Below, piece by piece: positions 37,145 through 49,072 of a DNA stretch of 64,000 nucleotides. The notes beneath the pieces are model-generated. The model did no database searches, was not told the DNA's origin, and was given only the letters and a program-made list of their open reading frames with translations. This DNA comes from Diplosphaera chodatii (Eukaryota > Chlorophyta > Trebouxiophyceae > Prasiolales > Stichococcaceae), in contig JAALGY010000032.1 of the NCBI GenBank assembly GCA_032358165.1, positions 3,100,001-3,164,000 on the forward strand. Direction: 5' to 3'. Every line of letters begins with the position of its first letter. Within the stretch, counting starts at the first letter, position 1. Made by a program: the position numbers and the translations under genes.

Positions 37145-38064
37145 ACCATTGCCGGTTGGCTTGACTGTGTATGTCCCTCTCGCGGGTGTGCACTGTGCCT
37201 TGCACACACCTCAGGCATGTCGACACATGCTTCCACAGCATGCAGTCCACACACTCTCACGGTCATATCGTGAGCATGACATCATTTGCTGCACATTTGA
37301 CAGCCATGAACGAGCTGGATCAGAGCACACTGTCTGCCAGACCTGGTCCAGGCCTCTCTCAGATTGCCGTCTTTGAGAGCAGCGTCCCCTCGTACTTTGA
37401 TATGATTGACACGAATAGAGCTGCAGAATCAAGAAGCACATGCGTCAGCTTCGATACCATTGCTTCTTTCTGAAGATCAGTCGGGCTTCGACTGGGTATG
37501 CTCGCCTCAGGCTTGATGACCCTGTCATGGTGTGCCTGTGGTCTGTTGGCACTATGATGTCAATTGAGTTTCACTCCTCGCAGGTCATTGCATCTGAGGC
37601 GCTCTGGTCGTCCCGCATGCAAGTCGCCCGTTTCATTGGAGCAACCGAAGCGTCATGCACCACGCTGCTGAGGACGCTTTCCGACAATCACTTGCTTGTA
37701 ACACCTCGAGCAAGAAGCTTTTGCATATGTATTGCGTACGGCGTGCGTGCTTGACCAACACTGTCACACCGCGGAAGGGCTATGAGGCATGACTGTTGTG
37801 CAGCACAGTCACGGTACAGTACGCAGCCTACGGTACTTTGGCACCTGTTCAGCCAGGCAGTCTTACAACGGTACACACCACATGACGACTGAGCAATCTC
37901 AAGACTGTATCTAAAGTCAACGCGCTCAGCTGATGCCAAACCACAGAACAAACAATGTCGGTAGCATAAACACAGGCGCACACTCCTCACATGAAAAAAC
38001 ATCACTGCGCCAAAAGAAGGCGGTGGCAATCCCACTGCTGCTCTCACAGGAAGGAATTGCAGCA
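37145..38064. other. Spacer between the TPR/CS gene and HPPD; possible missing 5' exon
   Basis: About 900 bases without a confident exon. The missing start of the TPR/CS gene should lie here, within 37.15-37.6 kb. A short plus-strand frame beginning MNELDQSTLSARPG at 37306 was seen but has no domain or splice support. Confidence 0.4.
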
Positions 38065-40732
38065 TCAAACGTCCAATGTCCGCTCATACTCCTGCAGCAA
38101 TATGCATAGTCGGTGCTGAGTATTTAACTGGTCATAAAGTTGATCAAGCAAGCCCTCGTGTAACGATGCAGGTGACAACTGTCACCTCAATCGACTTGAA
38201 CAGCGCTGTGAAGTTGCCTTTGCCGAACCCGCCGCAGCCGCCAGCCTGCTCCATATGCGGGCGCCCATCTGCCCCCACAACCTGCAGAATATATCAGAGT
38301 AGCCTTGATGCAAGCCCATACGCTTCAGACCAGCGTATGCGAGGCTTGCCACACACACTGACGCCTGCAGGTTGAGTTGATGGGGAAACCCTGCTGATGC
38401 AGGATCACCTCGTGCTCGCAGCCAATGCGCTGAATGATCTCAATGAACACAGTCGGTCTGTCGGAGAGAGGCTTGCTGAAAATCTGCAAGAGAATGCCCT
38501 ACACCACACAACAGAGAGAGAACCATGGGATGCCGGTCATTGTGGCAGTTTTCAGTGGGCTTGTTGACCATTGTCACATGGCGACCAGCCCATCTGCGTG
38601 CATGGCAGCATGAGTATCACTGCAGGTCGACATGCACGCTGCACCAGGCCACCTGGTCGTCCTTGTCGGCCAGGATGCCCAGCTCCTCGATCTCCTGGTA
38701 CTGCTGAGGCGTCAATGCGTCGCCGATCTTTGCTGGCAGCTTCCTGCAGAGGGAGCAGTGTTGCCCGCGGCTTGGCCTTGGTAGCAGAAATTAACTGTTG
38801 TAGGACTTCAGATGCACAAGCAAAACAAGCTTGGTGGTATGCACAGGTTCTAGCATCGAGAGAGCTGAGGTAACACTCACTGGTAGTAGGTCTTGTCCAG
38901 CGGCGGCATGAAGTCGAAGCCGCCACATGCCGATACCCGCCGCATCTTCCGCAGCGTCGCCACAATGTCGTTGCTTTTGAGCGCAAGATGCTGCAATCCT
39001 GGACCCTGCAATGCCCAAGCATTTGCTTGATTGATGCTGGAACGCTGCCATGCACTGTGAAGAACAGTTTCAACAACGGGAACTGCTGAGCAGTGAGTGA
39101 ATTTGCACCTCATTCTGCTCAAGGTAGGTCTGGATCTGGCTTTTTCGTGGCGTGCCAAATGTCGGCTCGTTCACAGGCAGGATGACCATCTCATTGTTGC
39201 TTGCCAGTACCTGACTGTTCAGCCCTGCAGAGGGACAGCCAGCATGAATCAGCTTTGTGAGGGGCGCCAGCTGTATACCGTGTGATTTCCTTGCAGATGC
39301 ACTGAGCGTGCAAACCAACAGGTGCCACTGCTTTAAAAATCCTGGCCTTTCTCTTGCCTGAATCGACTGTGCCAACGTCCTCTGTCGTAAACTCGGCAAA
39401 CTGGTGAAAGCCTGTCGCCCGCTGCAGGTAGCTGACGGTGTCTGCCATGACGTGCACGTTGCCAACAGCATGATCCAGCCTTTGCAGCCCGTAGCTTTCC
39501 TGCTCTGATTCCGTTGCCTCAAAGTTCGGCATGTATGGCCCCTGAGTAGTCATGCACTGTGGCAGCTCAGAAATTACTCGGGCATCTACATACAAACATG
39601 TCCATTGAGATCAGGCACTGCTGCCGATAACAGTTCAAGGGATGCTGCCACCACCGCGAAAGGCCAGCAGGTACGAACTTACGCAATCTACCTGGAAATT
39701 GCCGCTGATGAAACGCAGCACACAGTCGCCATACGCGCGGATCTCTGACACAACTGCTGTGGTGCTGCTTGCATTGTCCCGCAGCTCTGTTGGCGGGAGC
39801 ACGCCCTCTGCACCGTTTGCTGTTGACACCTCAAAGGCGTGCCGTGCATCCTCCACCCTGATGCCTGTGTCCAATGAACGAACTGCCAGGTGACTGGATG
39901 TGCATGTAGGGGTGCGTGGTGATGAGCCGAGAAGAGTATTGAGCAAATGCAATCCTGCAACAGGTATAATGCAACAGCCGGATTCAGGGACGTTTGTCGG
40001 TGCTGATCATCTTGCTAGCACGTTGACTACACATGCCCACCTATTGCGCGCACGGCGAGGCCATGGCGGTTTAAGAAGTCGTATGCAGAGTCTTGATCAT
40101 ACCATGGCAGCGGTGGCGTGCTGCCCTCGCGACGCCGTGCACGGGAATACGGCGCTGTCAGTGCGAAAGTCAGCTCGCCTGACTGCAGCACGTAGCTGGC
40201 AAAAGTAGAGTTCTGTGTCGACAGATCTGACTTGGCAACCATGGGCATGCCGAGGCCCCATGAAAACCTGCGAAACACGCCCCTACTCAGCAGTGATCGG
40301 CGTGCAATGCAACTCAACGTACTGTGCAACATCATCAGGCAATGCTGCAGCAGTGATGTTGCAGTAACGCGGCCAGGACATGCATGCCAGTCGTAAGGAG
40401 TGAGTGCATGCCCACCTTTTGGCCGCCCCGGTGGCATCTGGCGTCCAAAACTCCACATGATGAAAGCGCTGGGCAGCGAACTTGTCGCTTCGTGGGTTGA
40501 ACCGGATGGGCCTCTGCTCGGTCTCGGCCACAGCCTCTATAACTCCAGAGCTGCTGACCACTGGCTCCGCACCCTCTGCTCCCCGCCCCATGTAGGGTGC
40601 TGTTATGGGGGGAGAAGCCTGCGTCTGAGCTGCCGAGACGATGTGCCGAGACGCAAGACGAGAGTGTGCTGCTGTCAGTCGGGCTACTGTGTGCAAGCCT
40701 AGGTGGCGATGCACGTAGGAAGCCCGGAGCAT
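38065..40732 (-). CDS. HPD: 4-hydroxyphenylpyruvate dioxygenase
   Basis: A non-heme Fe(II) dioxygenase converting 4-hydroxyphenylpyruvate to homogentisate, for tyrosine breakdown and, in plants and algae, plastoquinone and tocopherol synthesis. The ATG at 40732 opens an Arg/Ser/Ala leader with few acidic residues, consistent with organelle targeting. Then come FHHVEFWTPDA, GMPMVAKSDLSTQN, LQSGELTFALTAPY and RAYGDCVLRFIS. The three iron ligands are visible: His in RLDHAVGNV, His in GLQHLALKSND, and Glu in VFIEIIQRIGC. The end, CGGFGKGNFTALFKSIE, is followed by a separate small exon EYERTLDV and TGA (38067-38065), matching the plant C-terminus. At least nine exons. Divergent from SmD1 across about 420 bases. 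Confidence 0.95.
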
Positions 40733-41156
40733 ATGCGAAGCGCCGCAGGACCAGAGCTTTGCCACTCACTGTAAGTCTTCACCCATTGGCATTGGACGAA
40801 GGCGCGGCTAACATTGTCTGCACCTCGGCCGAAGCCTCCCTGCCACGTTGGCAGCGGAAAGGAGAGCCTTCCACGGCTTCCAAGGTGCTGCTTCCAAGGA
40901 GGCAAGGTGCAGCGCTGCATGCGGCAATGTGCGCACACCTTACCCCTGACAATTTCTTGACGCAGCGAAGCGCTGCAATCAGGCTTTAGCCTGTCCACGT
41001 TGAGTCTTGCACAGCTTGTCGTGTTCCACACAAAGTAAACAACAATCGAATCAGAGCAGCAGCCTCACTTGCACAGTGACGATCCGTCACATCAGCAGCT
41101 CAGCGCTGCGTGCTTTGGTTGTTTCATAGCAAGCTGTGCTTGAGCAGACGGTCACG
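40733..41156. promoter_or_regulatory. Divergent promoter region, HPPD and SmD1
   Basis: A 424-base spacer between the ATGs of two divergently read genes. No other exon is seen, so it should carry both promoters. No specific box is claimed. Confidence 0.45.
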
Positions 41157-41948
41157 ATGGTCAAGCTTGTCAGGTGGGCTGGTGTCCGCTGTTGTTCATA
41201 ACGCAGCGCTGTATGGGGTGCAGCTGTTCGTGACACTCCGCCACTGAGCGCAAATCTGCCTCACAAATCCTCATGCCTGCAGGTTCTTGATGAAGCTATC
41301 CAACGAGACCGTCCAAATAGAGCTAAAGAATGGCACAGTCATCCAAGGCACCGTTTCAGGTAGCACTGCACCCATGCCTGCCTCTGCACCCTCCTGCATG
41401 CAGGCAGTCAACAACTCACGCAGGCCCACTGTTTCTGTGCCTCTTTGCTGCACCTTAGCTGCCGGGATCTGTGCCATGCAGGTGTCGATGTTGCCATGAA
41501 CACTCACTTGCGGGCAGTAAAGATCACGCTCAAGGGCAAGAATCCCCTCTCAGTTGACCAGTTGAGCGTGCGTGGCAACAACATCAGGTAGGTGTAACAC
41601 TGCTGTAAACATATGTATGCCTTGCTTATGCCACGAGGCGCTAGCTGATCTAATGCCCTTACATCCTGTCGTCAGGTATTACATCCTGCCGGACACGCTG
41701 AACCTGGACACGCTGCTGGTCGACCTTGACCAGCCGAAGACACGGCCGAAGCGGCCAGAGCGCGCAGGTGCGCTTGCTCTTCTGCTGCTCGTCAGCGTTG
41801 CCAGTGCTGCAGCAGATGGACACCAGCTGCTCACTGCGAGCTTGCTCACATGCGCCGCCATTCAGTGTATGAGTCGGGTTTGTGGTTGTGTACAGGCATG
41901 GGGCGTGCCAGGGGCAGGGGGCGCGGCCGTGGTCGTGGCCGCCGGTAA
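41157..41948 (+). CDS. SNRPD1: Small nuclear ribonucleoprotein SmD1
   Basis: Core Sm protein of the spliceosomal U snRNPs; forms the heptameric ring with SmD2, B, D3, E, F and G. Five exons, 41157-41173, 41283-41359, 41482-41587, 41676-41767 and 41896-41948, total 345 bases and give 114 residues plus TAA, close to the usual length. Order: [19 protein letters not shown], the Sm1 motif ending [28 protein letters not shown], the Sm2-region VRGNNIRYYILPD, then the C-terminal Gly-Arg tail ([11 protein letters not shown]), normally a symmetric arginine dimethylation target. The tiny first exon (17 bases) encodes only MVKLV and part of R. Confidence 0.97.
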
Positions 41949-42345
41949 GGCGTCTGACGGCGGCGCAGCTCAAGTTGTGCTGTTGTGGGCAAAGAGTTGG
42001 ACGAAGCGGACTGGGCCATCTGCAAGGTTGGCGCCAAGACATCCAATGGAGAAACGTGGGACTATGCGGCTGCTCTTAGGCTTCGCAGCTGTTGTCACTG
42101 CATGCCAGGCAGACATGCTGCCAGTGAAGCTGTTGTTGTCGTTGACTGGGTGATTTTGGTTCAAAGACTGTCGCCATGCTGGCAAGGTCCCTTCTGGTAC
42201 ACCAGGCTGGTGTTGACGTAGTGGTGGATCTGATTTGGGGCTGGCATGCAATGGTGGTGTTTGTTATCACGCCGAATGGTGCAAACCCACAAGTCCCGAG
42301 ACACGTAATGAGCACGCCGAAGTGTAGAGTCGACAGCTCGTCAAG
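41949..42345. other. Converging 3' ends of SmD1 and the BTB/cytochrome b5 gene
   Basis: About 400 bases between two stop codons of converging genes. No exon seen; 3' untranslated sequence is expected here. Confidence 0.5.
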
Positions 42346-45196
42346 TTAGAAGCTCTTATACGTCTTCTGCTCAACATGCATGCGGAACTGTGTGTATTCC
42401 CGCAGCTGCTGCATGAAATCTTCTGACGGCTGCTCCTTGCATGGCACTGTCTCAACGTCCTCTGGTAATAGTTCACCAATGTAGAACTCCTGGATGACAT
42501 CAGGAAACGAGTAAAGCAACACTGAATATAGCTGAATGATCAGCAGCAGCAAAGTACCTTAGAATCAACAGCTGAAACTCACCTTGAGGTACAGGAAGGA
42601 CTCCCGACTGACATGGTAAACCTGCGGCCATGTCCAAGCTTGCTTGACTACAAGGTGCAGGCTGCAAGTACACGTGACAGAACACCACCATTGCATGCAG
42701 TCACGTGTGCATGACCCACCTCAAAGAGGCGTGAGCACTCTCACCTCAAAGAAGCGTGAGCACTCGATGTTCAGCGCCTGCTCCGGGATGATCGTGTTGC
42801 CTCCAGGGTGCTCAGGCAGCCAGCGTGTTACGTCTAGGATCATGCCTGCAAGCGGGCAAAGCCATGCGTTGCACGATGGTGAACCTGTCCTCAAAGTCAA
42901 ACCACATCAAAATGTAGTGCTCCACATGTTGCACAGCCAGAGCTATATCTGCACTTACCATCCAGAATGAGCCAGCAGTTGCCAGCCGCATTGGCGGCCT
43001 GCACCTCCTCGAAGCTGTACTCCCTCAGGCGCTCACGGCTGTGGCCCAGCTTCGCCTCACAGACTTCCTGCAGATGCAGGGTACACGTTCGGTTGCAGAA
43101 GCTACATGCATGGCATTGGCAACATTGATGCTGGGAATGCCGTTGCATTTGTAGCCTGAGGACCTCGGGCAGCACTGGCAGCTGTAGCGCAATCAGCACC
43201 ACAGAACACGGACCTCGAGAGCACGCAGGCCCAGCGTGCGACCTGCAGCAAGCAGGTCCTGGGCCAGGTGCAGCGCAAAGTTGGGCAGCGGCCGACCCAG
43301 CGCCTGCGCCTCCAAGAAGATGAGCACCCTGTGCAGCCAGACCATCATTGCGCCCATGGCGTTCTTCCCTGTCATTCGCGATGCCAATGGCAGGAGCTGG
43401 AACATGGCATTGGCAGGGGAAGGCTCGATGGAACAGCAGCGCATGCCTGTCGAACGTGAGGGTGTCGATGTCGACCTGGACTGAGATGAGCTGCTGCTCA
43501 TTGGACCGCACCACCGGCGTGAGCGCGATGCACGACCGCAGCAGCTTGCGCTTGACTGGAAACATCTGCAGCAAGCACGACAGCATGCTTGTGCATAAGC
43601 CGTTGCCATGACCGCTGAGCTGGGCACAGAGGATAGCTTGTACTCAAACGCAGGATGTCACCTCGCCGTCGTTGGTATACACATCCACAATGTGGGCTGA
43701 GGGCTCCCAGACTGAGCGCGGCTGCCTGTTCAGCAGCAGGAGGCCCGCTGTGCTCGCTTTGCTGCCGTTGCTGCCGTCACGATCATTTGGGTCGGGCATC
43801 GGAGCTGCGCCATGTTGGCCACCGTGTAGAGTGAGCCGTGCCACCTCTGCGACAAACTGCTGCTCAGCTGCTCGTCGGCTGCCTGATGCCGCAGATGGTT
43901 CTGCCGTGTGCTGCGGCGTGTCCAGCAGAGCAGCAGTGTCTGGCATCAGCAAGCCCCTGAAACAATGGTACCCCACTGCCTCCTGCACAGCTCGCAAAAG
44001 GAAACGCTGCCACGAGGAACGATGTTTGCGTTCTCCAAATGCCATCGAGCATTGGCCTGAACATCTGGGGCACAAAGTAAATGCTTCAATTACAACCGGC
44101 TGGCTTCCTCACTGCCGGCATCGCACCTCCTGGGCTGCAGCGTCCAGTGTGTTGGTAGCCGTGACACGGGCTACGATCTCCACGCCCTCCACTTGCAGCA
44201 CCAGCAGCTGCCCCATGGCCAACACACAACCCAGGTGCTGCTTGATCAGCTGCTGTGCAAGGCGCTGCTCGTCTACCTGACAAAACACACACAGCTTAGG
44301 ATCTCCGTGGCAGCTACAGATCTGGCCAGTTGTGTGCAATGCATGATGGCTGCTAGGTGATGATTGCAGAAAACATGTACACCTGCAGGCCGCCAGGCAT
44401 ACTGTGATTGTCCAGCAGTCGCACTTCTGCCGCCAGGTCCACAAGTGCAAATGGCTCATTTGCGGGCGGCACAAACAACCTACAAGAGTGGGCAATGTGC
44501 TCAGTAGCACTCATCAAGTGCACATCACTACTTTGGCAGGCTGCGGCGGCAGATATGCGACGACTCGCATGATAGACTGCAAAGCAAAAGATGACTCCCG
44601 ACCTGAAGTTGTAGCTCTCGCCGGGGCAGACATGCATGCTGTGCTGCAATGGCATGGTCAGGTGCAAGCAGCCCACAGCTGCGCGCTGATCAGCACGCAC
44701 CTGCAACCAGTATTGACACTGTTCACTTGGCATTCGCACGCCAGTCAGCTCCGGGAGGACATCAATCCAACTGGTTTACTGGCGCAGTGATAGCCGGCCT
44801 GCTGTGATTGTGCGTGCACATGCAGTCACGTGTGCGTGAGAATGGACTGTGGGATGGACTGTACCGTGGCTACACAGTCGGAGCCAGCGCCAAGGACTGC
44901 CAGCACGGTCGGATGCATGTGCTGTGCCCACGCCGTGCAGCTGTCAGGGTGCACAAGGGCGAAGCCTGCCGCCAGCAAGACAGTCAGCATGAGGATTGCT
45001 GGTTGCCATAGTGTATTGCATGAAACCCTACACGTTCGAATGGTTATCAAGTGCATCACGACTCACCAGAGGTGCTGCTGTCAGTAGCATCGGCTATCCG
45101 CAGGCGCAACATAGGCCCTGCTTCTGCATTGGATGGCGCTGCCACCGGGCCGCCACCCTGAATGGACAGCGGCCCCCTGCTGGGCGTTGATGGCAT
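42346..45196 (-). CDS. Fusion protein: NSF/Sec18 N-domain, BTB-like domain, cytochrome b5 domain
   Basis: Twelve exons join in phase from MPSTPSRGPLSIQGG (ATG 45196) to TYKSF and TAA. Residues about 45-220 resemble the plant NSF N-terminal domain: LHLTMPLQHSM, then FVPPANEPFALVDLAAEV, QLIKQHLGCVLAMGQ and FRGLLMPDT, matching the order of NSF's substrate-adaptor-binding N region. No AAA ATPase domain follows. The exon carrying FRGLLMPDT (from about 44.0 kb) runs on without interruption into HIVDVYTNDGE, the first strand of a BTB/Skp1-like fold, continued by MFPVKRKLLRSCIALTP, FDRVLIFLEAQALG and DLLAAGRTLGLRALE. A cytochrome b5 domain ends the protein: YSFEEVQAAN, WLPEHPGGN (first heme His), VYHVSRESF (second His) and EFYIGELLPED. 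One intron (starting 43446) uses a GC donor. Function is unknown; a heme-sensing adaptor is speculation. An in-frame TAG just before the ATG may simply mark the leader. Confidence 0.75.
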
Positions 45197-45647
45197 CGCT
45201 GCCACCGGCGCAGGCTAGTATTCGGAAGGGTGCTGCATGGGAGCAGGCTGGACCGCAGGATGGTATGTCACTGGAGGCGGCCGCTGCAGCACGTTTTGCT
45301 TGACGTGCAGGATGCAGCGGTGGGACCATCGATTCTGAAGCGACCAGGAAAATTGTTCATCAACGCATCAACGAAGTCTCACAGTGTCACAGGCGGCAGC
45401 ATGTACAAGGTATTACATGCGCCGCATGCAAATGCTGCACTCTTGGGATCGAGCTACAAGCAAGCCGATGATAAACTGTTGGGTTACAACAAAATAGATG
45501 AGGTGCCGCAAAGACTGTTCTGGGTACAAGGCAATGTATCCTGTCATGATGCAACGCACACAGCAGATCCTGATGCTGGCTCCATCATGCATGCTGACTA
45601 GACATGGCAACATGCCTTTCCAGTGCTATAATCAGGATACAATACTT
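45197..45647. other. Spacer upstream of the fusion gene
   Basis: About 450 bases. Minus-strand fragments such as DFVDALMNNFPGRF (45.35 kb) and YIALYPEQSLRHL (45.5 kb) look mildly coding and might be later exons of the small minus-strand frame at 45947-45648 or leader exons of the fusion gene. I could not join them in phase. Confidence 0.3.
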
Positions 45648-45947
45648 TCAGTCGCAACAGTGCCACGTAATGAAGGCCACTCGGATCCGTCGGCCAAAAC
45701 GCCAAGGCTGCAGCAGCACTGCCTTTGCGCCAACCACGGCATTGCTGGCTCTTTGAAACTCCATCCAGAGCAAATGCAGCAGCCTTGCACTTCTAGCCGC
45801 GATAATATCCTCATCTTCTGCTGAAGCTAACGTCCAGAGCAAGCTATCATGGCGCTTGCGGAACTGATGGGCGCGGTATGCCAGGCTGAACACATGATCA
45901 ATGAGTGCCTGCACGGCACATACGAGTATGGCAGTATTGTGTGCCAT
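45648..45947 (-). CDS. Small hypothetical protein, minus strand
   Basis: An intact 99-codon frame from ATG (45947) to TGA. It is rich in Arg, Leu, His and Trp, with a helical, amphipathic look (HQFRKRHDSLLWTLAS, ARLLHLLWMEFQRAS), the kind of sequence seen in small mitochondrial proteins, but no family is recognised. Its ATG overlaps the ATG of the plus-strand methyltransferase at a CATG. It might be the first exon of a longer gene, or a chance frame. Confidence 0.35.
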   Translation of the reverse strand: MAHNTAILVCAVQALIDHVFSLAYRAHQFRKRHDSLLWTLASAEDEDIIAARSARLLHLLWMEFQRASNAVVGAKAVLLQPWRFGRRIRVAFITWHCCD

Positions 45948-47005
45948 GCAACATGAAGAACGAATGCTGCACGTGCAGACGGGACTGTCAGAGCCTTTGC
46001 GAACAGACGAGCTCTTACATTACGAGATTGATGCTGGCAACGGTCTCAGAGTGAAGGTGGGTCCTGGTCTCTTCTGTGTCATGAGGCGCTGATATGCAGG
46101 CATGCTCTTGTTGCCTGTTGCCTGGTCCCACACTGCAGGCGGTACTCTTGAGAAGGCATGTCGTGTGATTTCTAGGTGGCATCTGACCCGCTGAATACTT
46201 GGGGCACATATGCCATTGGCCACACGCTGTGGTCGGCAGCCCCGGAGCTCATCAACTGCCTGGTGCAGACGCTGCCGCCGGGCGCGCTGCACGGACAGCG
46301 CGTCATCGAGCTGGGAGCCGGCCTCGGCGCCGTTGGTAATGTGTGCCTAGTTATGCTTCTTGCAACAAGCCGGTTGGAGTGCTGCATATCCATTTGCCTG
46401 CATGCCTGTATGCACGATGCAAATATGGCAGGCACACCTACTCTTCCAGGCGCCTTCTTGTGTGTGCTCACCCATGCAGACCATGCCCTATATCACATGC
46501 ACAGGCTCTCGCACTGCATGGTGCGTCTGTAACGCTGACAGACCTGCCAGTGTGTCTGGAGCTCTTGCGCTACAATGTAGCTCTGAACTTTGCAGGCAAG
46601 ACAGAAGGTGCAGGACCACATGTTGCAGTTCAGGAGCTGGTCTGGGGTGAGGCGCAGCTGCCAGCCTGGTGCCAGTGCGGAGGCTATGACTGGGTGCTGG
46701 CTTCAGATGTGTGCTATGACGGCGAGCGCTTCCAGCCCCTGCTAGACACTCTACTGCAGCTTGCGATCTTGAACCCTGAAACCAAGGTGGTCTTGTCGCT
46801 GCCAGACCGCACTGAGACGCACGACTTCTTCCCCCTGGTGGTTGCCAGCGGCTTTACCTGGCGCGTGCTTCGCCGTGTTCGCCGCGAGGACCTTGTGCAC
46901 GCGATCCACGTGTATCAGCTTGTGCTGCAGCCAGGCAGCATTGCACGACAACTTCCGCAGAAGGTGGGCTTGACACCCTCCATGCCGTCCAACCTCCGTC
47001 CATAA
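45946..47005 (+). CDS. METTL21-type protein lysine methyltransferase
   Basis: A seven-beta-strand SAM-dependent methyltransferase of the lysine-modifying METTL21 group (substrate unknown here; relatives act on chaperones and translation factors). Three exons: 45946-46056 (MQHEERMLHVQTG...), 46176-about 46340, and 46505-47005 to TAA. Landmarks in order: PLNTWGTYAIGHTLWSAAP, the pre-motif Trp region of the family; RVIELGAGLGAVG, the SAM-binding motif I; SVTLTDLP, the acidic post-I motif; YDWVLASDVCYD, matching the family's acidic motif II; and KVVLSLPDRTETHDFF near the end. The exon 2 donor is placed after AVGN because only that keeps phase with ALALHGASVTLTD. The first exon could extend upstream. 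Confidence 0.85.
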
Positions 47006-47272
47006 CCTGGCACTCCTCTCAGTGGCATCTGGGCGATGGTGTAGCAGGCGGTGCTGCCAGCAGCTTTTTCAACAGCTCATGTATCAGGCAAACGGCAAAT
47101 TGCAAGCTGCAAGTCAGCTACCTGGCGCAGGCACGAAAGAGAGAACAGCAGGGATGACGGCAACAGTGCTGGGCAGCTCTCTTGCGCAAACGCTCACTGT
47201 GCCTGTGTGCAGTCTGGGTCAGAAACATACTCTTACGCCATTTCGTAAGCCTACAGGCTCCAGAGCAGGAAC

Positions 47273-49072
47273 ATGGAGTGCATACTCAAGGTGTGTGCCG
47301 CGGCGCAGGAGCGGGTGCTGGCGGTGTGGGACTTTGACTGGACAATGGTCGAAGACAACTCCGACACCTGGGTGGTGGAGCGCCTGGGCGCCAAGCCCGA
47401 CTTCCAGCGCCTTCAAGAGGTGGGTCAGCATGTTGGCATCGGCACTGTGCTGTTGGCTTTCAAGCACATGGACAGTCAAAACCTTCAGTACACGTGGCTG
47501 TGTGCACTGGTGCCATGCTACTTGTCTGCTGCAGCAGATCTGTACATCTAGTATATCTGCGCACGCCAGGATGTCTAGGTTTGTCAGAGTCTGGTGGTAT
47601 AGCAATGCAGTATGGCCTGCCAACAGGAGGTCGTGGGGTGGACTGAGCTCATGGATGCATCGATGGCGGCGGCCGCCTCTGCGCATGGTGCAGACGAGGC
47701 TGCAGTGCGCACAGCTGCGCGCTCTGTGCCTGTCACGCCAGATATCCTGCAGGCAAGCTACTGCCAAGGGTGCACAGCATGTGCATGAGATGTACCTGTG
47801 GCAAAGTGGCCACTCTCGGGTAGCAGAGGGCAGCGTGCATGCCGCTGAGCCTGCAGGCAGCAGCCTGTGACGTGCGACGTGTGTGAGGTGGCTTCCTGTG
47901 ACGCACAGGCGGTGAAGGGTGCTGCACAGGCTGGAGTGCGGCAGGTCATCGTCAGCGATGCAAACAACGTGTTCATCGAGGAACTGCTCATGGCCCACAG
48001 TCTGCAGGTGGGCCTGGCCCTGCAGATATGGCCCTATCCTACAGTTCTCAGCTCGCCGCTGTGCTGTTGTTGCCGGTGTGCGCTGTCGGTACTGGTGCTC
48101 AGAGTGCTGTTGTTTGCAACCAAAATGCGCACGAAGTTTTCCAAAGCGTGCCAGTGCTGCCACTGCAGGGATGCATCACCACGGTGCACACCAATCCGGC
48201 GGCCTTCGAGAATGGCGTGCTGCGCGTGCGGCCGCACGCTGCCGAGCCACACCTGTGTGACAGCGTCTGCCCCGACAACATGTGCAAGGGGAAGGTATGT
48301 TGCAATGTGCAAAGGGTCAGGACTTGCACCACCATCTGGCCATGGAACTGAGCTGACCCACACAAGCACATGCCTCCATCCTCCCTGCTGGCAGACCCTG
48401 GAGCGTATCCTGCTGGCAGAGCAGCCCACCAAGGTTGTGTATCTGGGAGACGGACGGGGCGACTTCTGCGCGTGCACGCGGCTGGGGCCATCGGATGCCA
48501 TACTGGCGCGCACCGCATATCCGGACGGCCGTCCCGCGGCGCTGCTGCAGCTGTTGGCCGCCGAGTCCGCCAGCATCAAGGCAGCGAACGGGGCAGCCCT
48601 TACGGCAGCTACCATCACGGCAGCCAGTCTGCTCCCGCCGCCGCCGCAGCTGCCTCCAGACACCAGACAGCACGCATCTGATGACAGCGTTAGTGCATCT
48701 GCAGACACAGTCAGAGCAGCGCTCAATGGCAGCAATGGCGGCGACGGCACCAGCACAGCCAAGACAGCTGGCGTCGTGGTTCAGACGGGCTGCAGCTCAT
48801 CTGTTCAGCAGCAATCATCTCCAGGTGCAGCAGAGCAAATACTAACAGATGAGCAGACAGCAGCCACGCAGTCAGTGCTGCAGCATGATGCAACTTGGGA
48901 TGCAGTTCAACACCATGAAAATCAATTGCCAGCAGATGCTGTCGCACAACGGCGAGACCATCAGAATCCCGAGGCAGTCCACCAGAACGACATTCCTGAG
49001 CTGCAGGTAGGTGACCGCCTCATGCTCAATGCCGAGATGCCTGGCGTGCTGACATACATCATCAGGACCTAG
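47273..49072 (+). CDS. PHOSPHO1/PHOSPHO2-type HAD phosphatase with long C-terminal tail
   Basis: HAD-superfamily phosphatase; relatives hydrolyse phosphocholine, phosphoethanolamine or pyridoxal 5'-phosphate. Five exons: 47273-47419, 47627-47752, 47908-48007, 48169-48294 and 48395-49072 (TAG). HAD motif I is VWDFDWTMVEDNSD with the nucleophile Asp and acid/base Asp; motif II is QVIVSDANNVFIEE; the family signature CPDNMCKGK follows; motif IV is VYLGDGRGDFCACTRLG. All catalytic Asp residues are present. The intron after exon 2 has a GC donor (GCAAGC at 47753). After the HAD core comes a tail of roughly 170 residues rich in Ala, Ser, Gln and Thr, which typical family members lack; it ends VLTYIIRT. 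Substrate cannot be assigned from sequence alone. Confidence 0.9.

Noticed and set aside
43644..45196. A complete NSF ATPase gene
   Set aside because: Only the N-terminal domain is present. No Walker A/B AAA sequence is found on the minus strand downstream; the frame instead enters BTB-like sequence.
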